64,000 bases of DNA from positions 558,001 through 622,000 of the forward strand of contig CAWATU010000008.1 in assembly GCA_963785125.1 (NCBI GenBank), given 5' to 3'. How positions within the stretch are numbered: the stretch's first letter is position 1; every line of letters begins with the position of its first letter. Below are positions 54,456 to 64,000 of the stretch, piece by piece. The position numbers were made by a program, and so were the translations under genes. Source of the DNA: QHXN01 sp963785125 (GTDB taxonomy: Bacteria > Acidobacteriota > Blastocatellia > Pyrinomonadales > Pyrinomonadaceae). The notes under the pieces are model-generated. The model worked only from the letters and a program-made list of their open reading frames with translations, had not been told where the DNA came from and searched no databases.

Positions 54456-57400
54456 TCTCATCGCCCACAGCACGGCCCACAGGAGCACTGTGAGGAGGCC
54501 GTGTGTGAAGAGGTTGAGGGCGAGGGCGGCGCGGCCGCGCTCGTGGAGGGCGAGGCGGAGGAGGCCGCCCGCGGCGCGTGCTACGCCGGCGCGCAGCCCC
54601 GCGAGCGGCGCGTGCGCATGATGCGCGCCGTAGGTGGAGGCCGGCGCGTAGACCGGACGCGGCGCGTCGGGCCGTCTGAGGTGGCGCACGAGTTGGCGGT
54701 AGAGGAAGCGTCGCGCGCGGCGCGTGCGACGGAAGAGGCCAAGCACAAAGAGCGCGACCAGTCCGACGACAGACCAACGCAGCGCCGCGACCGTCCAGCG
54801 CCGCACGCGCCCGCCGTAGACCTCGCCGAACAACTCCCACGCCTGCCCCACGCGCAGCTCTGCTCGCTTGAGCTTCAGACGCGCTCGCTCGACGCCGTTC
54901 AACTGCTTCGGCTTCGGAGGCGCAGGCCACGCCGGTTCGCCCGAGACGGTGCGCGTCGAGGGTTTCCACTCGCCCGCGGCCGGCAGACGGTACTGCGGGT
55001 ACTCGCGCCGCACGTCGGCGAGCGTGACGAGCCGCCCTCCCGCGTGCAGTCCGCGTTCGTCATACATCGCGCGCCAGTAGCCGTTGAAGTTCGACAGACG
55101 CTGGTGGCAGAGGACGGACGTGTAGAGCGAGTCGCGCGCGGCGCGCGTGCGCGGGTAGAGCCGCACCACTTCGAGGTAGAGCGCAAGCGCACGCGACGCT
55201 CCCTCGTGCTCCTGCACGTAGTCCCAGACCTTCTGCGCCTCGGCCGGCGCGCGGTAGCTCGACTCGCCGAGCGCTTTAATCATCTCGGCACGCATCCCGC
55301 GCCACGCCGCCGGGTTGTAGAAGAGCAGCTCACCCTCGTAGAAGTAGCTCGCCAACTGGTACAGAGCCTCTGCTCGCTCGTCGTCGCCGCGCGCGCGTTC
55401 AACGTCGGCCTGCAAGCGTTCAAGGTCTGAGAGCGTCTGCATGTCGCGCATGAGCCAGTCGGCGTAGACGCGCGTGTCGCGCGCGGGTGTGGGGCCGCCC
55501 TCGCCGCTCGCGAAGGGCGCCGTGTCGGGCTCTTCGTAAGCCACCCAGAAGTCGTGACGGAAATTCATCTTCGAGTGAACGGGGCCGGACTCGGAGTCAG
55601 AGTTGCTGTAGCCGAAGTGCTGACTCGAAAGGTAGTAACTGTCCGCGTTGGTGCGCACGCGTGAGAAGGCGGCGCGCGCCTCCGCGTAACGCCCGGCGCG
55701 CATGAAGCGCAGCCCCGACGCGTAGAGCAGCTCGTCGCGCCGCGGCGAGGCGTCGTGCCGCGCGACGAAGGAGGCCAACTGGTCGGGCGTCAACAGCACG
55801 TCCACGAAGTAGGCCACGTCCGGGTCGTAGCCCATCAGGAGGTACTGTTCGAGCGCGCCTTCGAGGTCGCCTGCGTCCTCGGCCGCGACCGCCGCCAGCT
55901 CGCCCGCGCGCCGCGCCATCTTCGACTGCGGCGACTCGGCCGCCACGCGCCCGAGCGACCTGCGCGCCGCGGCGTAGTCCTTCAGGTAATACTCGGCCAA
56001 CCCTTCGGCCCACAGGGCGCACGCACGCTCCTCGCCGCCCACCCCCGATGCCAACGCCCGCCGCGCCGCTTCGAGCGCAGGCTTCGGCCGTCCGAGTTCG
56101 AGTTGTGCGCCGGCAAGCCTGACGAGGAACGCACCGCCCACACGTGCGCCCGGATAACGCGCGACCATGCGCGAGGCGAAGTCGGCCGCGCGCCTTAGCT
56201 CCGCCTGCTCGGCGCTCGCGCGCAGCGCCCACGAGCGCTGTTCACGCCTGCGTTCGCAGTCGTCCTGATAGTCCCCCGTGGAGCAATCGTCCTCCTCTTC
56301 GTCCTCCTCTGGGACGTGCAGGTCGTCGCCGGCGACGTAGTTGTAGACGCTGTGATAAGCATATGTGAGCGCCGCCTCGGGCTCGTCTTCAAGGTCACGC
56401 TCCAGCGCGTCGAGGTCTGCCGTGCCGGCGCGGTGACGCACGAGCCGGAGCGAGATCGCGGCCGTGTCGCGCGCCCACGGTTTACTGTCGTCGGCGAGCA
56501 GGCGGTAGTACCCGGCGAGCGCGCCGGCCGTGTCGCCCACGCGGTAGTCGAGGTAGGCGAGCCAGCCGCGCGCGTCCGGCGCGTAGCGGCCGCGCGGGTA
56601 GTCCGCGAGCAGTTGCTTGAAGTTCTTCCGCGCACGCACCCAACCCTCGTCGCGGCACACGGGCTCGCGGCAGGGGTCTTCGACGGTGGCCGCCTCGCCA
56701 CCCAGATAGACGTTGCTCGACAGCATCGCCACGCGCCCCGCCATGAAGAGCGCCGCCTCGCGCTTCTCTCCGCGCGGGTGCAGGCGGGCGACCGACTCGA
56801 AGGCTTCGTACGCGTCGCGCGCGTCACCCGCGTTGTAGACGCACGCGGCACGCAGGTATGCGACGTTGTCGGCCAGGTTCGGGTCGCGCGCGGGCCGCGC
56901 CAGTCGCGTCTCCGTTTCGCGCTGCCAACCCGCAGGCGGCGCCTCCGGCCCCTCGGCCTCTTTCGGCGCGACGCTCTTGAGCCACGCGTAGTGCGGCTGT
57001 TCCTCATCGACGAGCTTCACGCCCGCGCGCCAGTTGTCGTACACGTCGCGTGCTTCGAGGTAGAGCCCCACGTCGGCCGCGGACGACCCGCGGTCGAGCG
57101 CGGCGAGCGCGTCGAGACGGTCGAACGCTGAGTTGCGCCGCTCGCGGCATTCGTCGTACGTCCCCGAACTCCTGTCGCAAATTGGGCCCGCCGTGCGCTC
57201 GACGTAACGTCCGAGCAGCAGCCGCGCCCGCTCAAGCTCGCCCGACGCGACCGCCCCGGAGGCGTCCTCCCAGAGCTTGTTGACCTCGACCTTGCGCTGC
57301 TCGTACGTCTGCCAGTCATCTTCGCTCGCGACGACCGCAGAGTCCGACGGCAGCGGCGGCAGGCGCGTGCGCCACGCCTCAGAGTTGTAGCCGAAGCGCA

Positions 57401-57686
57401 CGGAGTTCCCGAACCCTTGCCACCCGCAGCCCCACGCCGCGCCCGCGCAGGCCGCGAGCGCAAGCAGCAGCAGGCCGAACACAGACCTGCGTGAGACGCG
57501 CGGCGCGCCGCGTGTGGCGACCGACTCCGCACACGCGTTCGACACCTGACCCGCCGGCACTTGACCCGCGCGGCGCGGCTTCCGGCGCAGACGCATCACG
57601 CGCCGCAGACGCAGTATGCGCAGGCGCGCCGGACTAAGACGCGCGCTCCCCGAAGGCTCACGCCTGATGTTTGAGTCGAGACTCAT
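54447..57686 (-). CDS. TPR-like membrane protein (1079 aa)
   Basis: Starts at ATG 57686 (GGAGGGG 3-8 nt upstream), overlapping the stop of the DUF3142 gene by ATGA; a frame to 57905 is only antisense-like. A basic cytosolic start (about 1-68), a hydrophobic segment (VFGLLLLALAACAGAAWG, about 70-88), then ~850 residues of helical repeats with TPR-like A-x-x-x-Y patterns (DARDAYEAFESVARLHP, EAALFMAGRVAML, LEGALEQYLLMGYDP). It ends in two more membrane segments (WSVVGLVALFVLGLF, LLTVLLWAVLWAM). An acidic run (PEEDEEEDD) is near residue 470. Looks like a periplasmic scaffold. Unknown process. Confidence 0.72.
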   Translation of the reverse strand: MSLDSNIRREPSGSARLSPARLRILRLRRVMRLRRKPRRAGQVPAGQVSNACAESVATRGAPRVSRRSVFGLLLLALAACAGAAWGCGWQGFGNSVRFGYNSEAWRTRLPPLPSDSAVVASEDDWQTYEQRKVEVNKLWEDASGAVASGELERARLLLGRYVERTAGPICDRSSGTYDECRERRNSAFDRLDALAALDRGSSAADVGLYLEARDVYDNWRAGVKLVDEEQPHYAWLKSVAPKEAEGPEAPPAGWQRETETRLARPARDPNLADNVAYLRAACVYNAGDARDAYEAFESVARLHPRGEKREAALFMAGRVAMLSSNVYLGGEAATVEDPCREPVCRDEGWVRARKNFKQLLADYPRGRYAPDARGWLAYLDYRVGDTAGALAGYYRLLADDSKPWARDTAAISLRLVRHRAGTADLDALERDLEDEPEAALTYAYHSVYNYVAGDDLHVPEEDEEEDDCSTGDYQDDCERRREQRSWALRASAEQAELRRAADFASRMVARYPGARVGGAFLVRLAGAQLELGRPKPALEAARRALASGVGGEERACALWAEGLAEYYLKDYAAARRSLGRVAAESPQSKMARRAGELAAVAAEDAGDLEGALEQYLLMGYDPDVAYFVDVLLTPDQLASFVARHDASPRRDELLYASGLRFMRAGRYAEARAAFSRVRTNADSYYLSSQHFGYSNSDSESGPVHSKMNFRHDFWVAYEEPDTAPFASGEGGPTPARDTRVYADWLMRDMQTLSDLERLQADVERARGDDERAEALYQLASYFYEGELLFYNPAAWRGMRAEMIKALGESSYRAPAEAQKVWDYVQEHEGASRALALYLEVVRLYPRTRAARDSLYTSVLCHQRLSNFNGYWRAMYDERGLHAGGRLVTLADVRREYPQYRLPAAGEWKPSTRTVSGEPAWPAPPKPKQLNGVERARLKLKRAELRVGQAWELFGEVYGGRVRRWTVAALRWSVVGLVALFVLGLFRRTRRARRFLYRQLVRHLRRPDAPRPVYAPASTYGAHHAHAPLAGLRAGVARAAGGLLRLALHERGRAALALNLFTHGLLTVLLWAVLWAMRGA

Positions 57687-59269
57687 CGCCCCTCCACCCT
57701 GTTCGTGCTCAAGCTCGTGACCCGCTCCCACACGCGCCCGTCGTCGCGGCGCACGACGACTCTCGCTTCGAGCGCCCCCGGCGCTCCGCCCTCGAAGCTC
57801 AAGCCCGCGCGCGCACGCGCCCCCACGGGCCAAACGCGCGCGCCCAGACGCACCACACCCGCGCGCGCCGCGCCGCAAGGTTGCAGCCCCGCCCGCGTCT
57901 CGCACAGCGTCTCGAACGTCTCGAAGCCTTCGAGCCCCGTCACGCCGCGCACGCTTCCGCGCGGCACGCGCAAGGTCACGGTGAGCGCGCCTGCGCCGTA
58001 GACCCCGCTCGACGCGCCGTCGTTCTCGGCCGTCAACAACAGACGATTCCCCGCCGCCCCTCCTTCGTCGAAAGCGCCCGCGCTCAGAGAGGTCGAGAAC
58101 TCCGGCTCGCGGTCTGCGAGCGCGGCGGCGATCTCTTTCAGACGGAGCGTGGTCGCGTCGCCGCGCGTGGGCAGTCGGAAGAGACAGATGCCGAGCAGCT
58201 TGTCGCCCGCGCGCTCGCGTACCCCCCGGACGCCCGCGCGCAAGCTGCCGCTGCCCGGCACCTCAAGGACGATCTGTTCGCCCGCGCGCGCCGTCAGCCC
58301 GTCGATGACCGTGTCGGAGCGCACGCGGAAAACGTATCGCCACTCGCCCGCGGGCGGCGCCGCCCCCGCGCGTGCGTCGTCTCCCTCAACGCCCGCGCCA
58401 AACGCGCGCCGCCCGACGAGTTCGAGATTAGAGTCCGACGCCACGCGCGCCGGGTCGAGGTCTCCGCGCAGCTCGACGAGTTGGCCGCGCGCGTCGTAGA
58501 CCAACGCCTGACCGTAGGCGGCGAGCCCCGCGTAGAAGGGCTCGCCCAGCTCGCGCGCGCGCTCGACGCCGCGCGCGACATCGAGCGGCGAAGCGATGGG
58601 AATGGCGCGCACGACGGTCGCGGGAATCTCTGCGCCGTAGAACTGCGGCGCCCAGAAGTCCACCTCCGCGAGCACGCCCGAAAGCTCCTTCGACTCCATC
58701 CACGTCGGCAGCCCCGTCACCGAGAGCTTCACGCCCGCGGGCAGCGCGAAGCGCGTCTCGCGCAGCACACTCCGGTAGCGCGGGAGCAGACGCGTCGGCA
58801 CATCGAAGTCGAGTTGCAGACCTGCGACCCGCGCGCCGTCACGCTCGGCGCGCGCCGAGTCCGCGCGAAACGCCTCGGACACGCTTGCGGCCAGAGCCTT
58901 CTCGTCCACGCGCTCGAACTCTTTGAGGAGCAGCGGCGTCGCGTTATAGACGAGGTGCAGCTCACAGCCTTGCGGCAATACTCCCGCGACGGCCCGCACG
59001 CGCCCGACGCCTCCCGACTTCAGCTCGAACTGTCCCGCGCGCAGGAAAAGCGTGCGCGCTCCCGTCTCGGCGGCGGCGCGCTCGACCTCGTCTCGCGTCG
59101 GCGCCTCCGTGCGCCAGGACCAGAACGCGACGCGTACTTCGCCCACCCCCCACACCCGCGGCGCGTGCGCACGGCGCCAGCCCGCTGCCACGAGCATCAA
59201 CGCGGGCACCGCCGCGGCGGCCGCGACCAGCCTTAACAGTCTGCGCCTGCGTGAGAGTCTCCCGAACAT
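57683..59269 (-). CDS. DUF3142 domain protein
   Basis: 528 aa, with an N-terminal anchor or signal (LLRLVAAAAAVPALMLVAAGW). The first 300 residues match the DUF3142 pattern: RVAFWSWRTEAPTRDEVERA, VAGLQLDFDVPTRLLPRY, LSVTGLPTWMESKEL, VDFWAPQFYGAE, which suggests a TIM-barrel like glycosidase fold with acidic residues in strand ends (LQLDFD, EVDFW). The last 150 residues are beta-rich. Function unknown; ATGA coupling to the TPR-like gene implies a joint role in the envelope. Confidence 0.75.
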   Translation of the reverse strand: MFGRLSRRRRLLRLVAAAAAVPALMLVAAGWRRAHAPRVWGVGEVRVAFWSWRTEAPTRDEVERAAAETGARTLFLRAGQFELKSGGVGRVRAVAGVLPQGCELHLVYNATPLLLKEFERVDEKALAASVSEAFRADSARAERDGARVAGLQLDFDVPTRLLPRYRSVLRETRFALPAGVKLSVTGLPTWMESKELSGVLAEVDFWAPQFYGAEIPATVVRAIPIASPLDVARGVERARELGEPFYAGLAAYGQALVYDARGQLVELRGDLDPARVASDSNLELVGRRAFGAGVEGDDARAGAAPPAGEWRYVFRVRSDTVIDGLTARAGEQIVLEVPGSGSLRAGVRGVRERAGDKLLGICLFRLPTRGDATTLRLKEIAAALADREPEFSTSLSAGAFDEGGAAGNRLLLTAENDGASSGVYGAGALTVTLRVPRGSVRGVTGLEGFETFETLCETRAGLQPCGAARAGVVRLGARVWPVGARARAGLSFEGGAPGALEARVVVRRDDGRVWERVTSLSTNRVEGR

Positions 59270-59286
59270 CTGCCTTGAAGATAAGT

Positions 59287-59318
59287 GCGGGGCGCGCCCT
59301 CCCCAGTGCGCGCCCCGC
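59287..59318. other. 11-bp perfect inverted repeat in the divergent spacer
   Basis: 59287-59297 pairs with 59308-59318. It lies 17 bp before the DUF3142 start (minus) and upstream of a plus-strand gene. It does not follow a gene end, so it may be a leader structure or operator. The rest of the 297-bp spacer shows nothing I can name. Confidence 0.4.
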
Positions 59319-59566
59319 GTCCGTGGGCACAGCCGACGTAACCCCGGCCGGACTGCGAAAACTACCGGGGCCGCCGTGCCGTGTGTGATTATCCGCGAAC
59401 GCGAAATTTACGCGACGCGGGCACCAACAGCGCGCGCGCGTGTCGCGGGCACTGTGCGCCTGTGTCTCTCCCAACCCGCGCGTGTGTGGCTAACCACATT
59501 GACCCGCGCGCCGCCTCGGGCGATTGTTACCGCGCCGTTTTGAGAATGTGTTGAGGAGGGCGTGTG

Positions 59567-59851
59567 ATGAGCGTGATGGAGGCTTTGACTAAGCTCGTCA
59601 TCGGGATGAGCAGGTTTGGCGACCACCTTCTGAGCAGAAAGGTCAGCGGCATCATCATCGCGGCGCTCGCCTTCGCCTGCGGCGCCGGGTTAGCCCACGC
59701 GCTGAAGAGCGAGACGCTAACGCCGCCCGCCGCCGTCGCCCCGGCGCGGCCCGCCGACACGGCGCGGGCCGAGGTCAACATGCGCGACACCCACGCGGGC
59801 GGGGCTGAAGACGAGAAGAGAGGCAGGACGGGCCGGTGCGCGAAGCGTTGA
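59567..59851 (+). CDS. Small single-helix membrane protein
   Basis: 94 aa from ATG at 59567 (GAGGAGGG 6 nt upstream). Short cytosolic start, membrane helix SGIIIAALAFACGAGLAHAL (about residues 27-46), then a Pro/Ala and charged tail. No family recognised. Lies 86 bp upstream of the response regulator; may be independent. Confidence 0.5.
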   Translation: MSVMEALTKLVIGMSRFGDHLLSRKVSGIIIAALAFACGAGLAHALKSETLTPPAAVAPARPADTARAEVNMRDTHAGGAEDEKRGRTGRCAKR

Positions 59852-59937
59852 CGAAGAGCTGGTGTTTACAACCCGTCGAGTGAGACTGCAAAATGTCATG
59901 CGTTGGTGAACGCTGACTCGCGGGCAAGCCCTTCCGT

Positions 59938-60690
59938 ATGTCCATCCTGATTGCCGAAGACAACGTCGCGCAGCGACGCTACCTGCGGGAACTGCTGGAG
60001 CGCGAGTTCGCCGCACACGCCCCCGTCATCGAGGCCGCCGACGGCGAAGAGGCCGTCCGCACCGCTTTGAAGGAGCGGCCCGAGCTGTGCGTCTTCGACA
60101 TCCAGATGCCGCGGCTCTCGGGCGTCAAGGCGGCGCGCGCCATCTGGCGCGACTTCCCCTCGGCGCGCATCATCTTCTGGACGCAGTTCGCGCACGAGGT
60201 CTACATCAACGAGTTGCGCAAGATCGTCCGCGCGGTCGAGCCGCAGCCCGCCTACGGCTTCATCCACAAGAACAACCCCGAGTCACGCTTCCTGCGCTTC
60301 GTCGCCGCCGTGCTCGAAGACGGCGCGGACATGATCGACCCGGCCTTCAAAGACTCCTTCAAGCGGCCGCTCCTCACCGAGTTCGAGGCCGAGGCGCTCT
60401 ACTACCTCGCGCTGGGCCTGTCGAACTGGGCCATCGCGCGCAAGTGCGCGCTCTCTCTGCGCGGCGTCGAGAGCCGGCTCGCCACGCTCTACGAAAAGCT
60501 CTTTGTCTCGACGCCCGAGGGTACGCCGCACGAGGCATACGACAAGCTCGCCTACAACATGCGCACGCGCGCCTTCTTCGAGGCGCTGCGCCGCGGCCTC
60601 ATCAACTCCGACGAGCTTGAGAAGGCCGCCGGCGACCTCGAACACTGGATCGAACGCGACCGCAAACGCTTCCTCGACGAACATAAGTGA
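59938..60690 (+). CDS. LuxR/NarL-type response regulator
   Basis: 250 aa. Receiver with acidic AEDN (residues 6-9), phospho-Asp54 in LCVFDIQMPRLSG and a late Lys in GFIHKNNP. The C-terminal HTH region (about 145-205: LTEFEAEALYYLALGLSNWAIARKCALSLRGVESRL) follows the NarL/FixJ form, though less conserved than usual (SNWAIARKC in place of the usual SNKEIAxxL). The sensor kinase gene begins 13 nt after the stop, so they form a pair. Confidence 0.85.
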   Translation: MSILIAEDNVAQRRYLRELLEREFAAHAPVIEAADGEEAVRTALKERPELCVFDIQMPRLSGVKAARAIWRDFPSARIIFWTQFAHEVYINELRKIVRAVEPQPAYGFIHKNNPESRFLRFVAAVLEDGADMIDPAFKDSFKRPLLTEFEAEALYYLALGLSNWAIARKCALSLRGVESRLATLYEKLFVSTPEGTPHEAYDKLAYNMRTRAFFEALRRGLINSDELEKAAGDLEHWIERDRKRFLDEHK

Positions 60691-60691
60691 G

Positions 60692-64000
<3,309 letters not shown>

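Noticed and set aside
57671..59236. 521-aa plus-strand frame opposite the DUF3142 gene
   Set aside because: His/Arg/Ala-rich antisense frame; the minus strand has a signal peptide and domain pattern.

Overview
The window is GC-rich, densely coded bacterial DNA. It looks like an Acidobacteriota chromosome of the Blastocatellia/Pyrinomonadaceae type. The grounds are a single-chain 2-oxoglutarate decarboxylase/E2/E1 protein, several large DUF11 surface proteins, a DUF4097 protein, and many 4-nt ATGA/TTGA gene overlaps. This placement is an inference from gene content; no marker gene was compared. No tRNA, rRNA, CRISPR array, transposase or phage gene was seen.

Layout. 1-4.5 kb: an ArgE-like deacetylase, two secreted unknowns and a DUF4166/membrane-protein trio coupled by TTG starts. 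4.6-8.4 kb: the 2-oxoglutarate enzyme (minus). 8.6-12.1 kb: a P-loop ATPase, then an operon of alpha/beta hydrolase, Tat-tagged small protein and frame-broken amidase. 12.6-21 kb: a frameshifted outer-membrane protein, a CheA-type kinase whose end is out of frame at a (CG)7 tract, nusB, ribH, an enoyl-CoA hydratase, a metallo-beta-lactamase-fold hydrolase, 3-hydroxyacyl-CoA dehydrogenase and a rhomboid protease. 21-32 kb: a subtilase with an ILMADA-type repeat tail, a PKD/OmpA-like protein, a Uma2 nuclease, a nitroreductase, a TM2-like protein, PEP carboxylase, a DUF4097 protein and pseudouridine-5'-phosphate glycosidase. 32-47.7 kb (all minus): GAF-PAS histidine kinase, NtrC-type regulator, degenerate receiver, and four secreted proteins built on DUF11-like modules, one fused to an outer-membrane beta-barrel. 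47.9-59.3 kb: secreted unknown, OM barrel, ATP-dependent PEP carboxykinase, GH97 glycosidase, transglutaminase-like protein and a DUF3142/TPR pair. 59.5-64 kb: a LuxR-type response regulator and a propeller-type sensor kinase cut by the window end.

Two things stand out. First, at least a dozen intergenic spots carry long stem-loops made of tandem, roughly 7-bp units followed by their reverse complement. The unit differs at each site, but the layout is the same. These elements provide stop codons for several genes and, at 60.7 kb, appear to encode most of the signal peptide of a sensor kinase. Second, the 32-47.7 kb block reads as one locus in which a two-component system, a receiver that has lost its phospho-acceptor, and a palindrome-rich control region sit upstream of a DUF11 surface apparatus. 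It is the best candidate here for an undescribed system.

Central carbon enzymes (2-oxoglutarate decarboxylase/dehydrogenase, PEP carboxylase, PEP carboxykinase) are scattered rather than clustered. Several reading frames between 11.2 and 17.6 kb are broken by single-base or dinucleotide shifts. Sequence error is a live alternative to real decay there.
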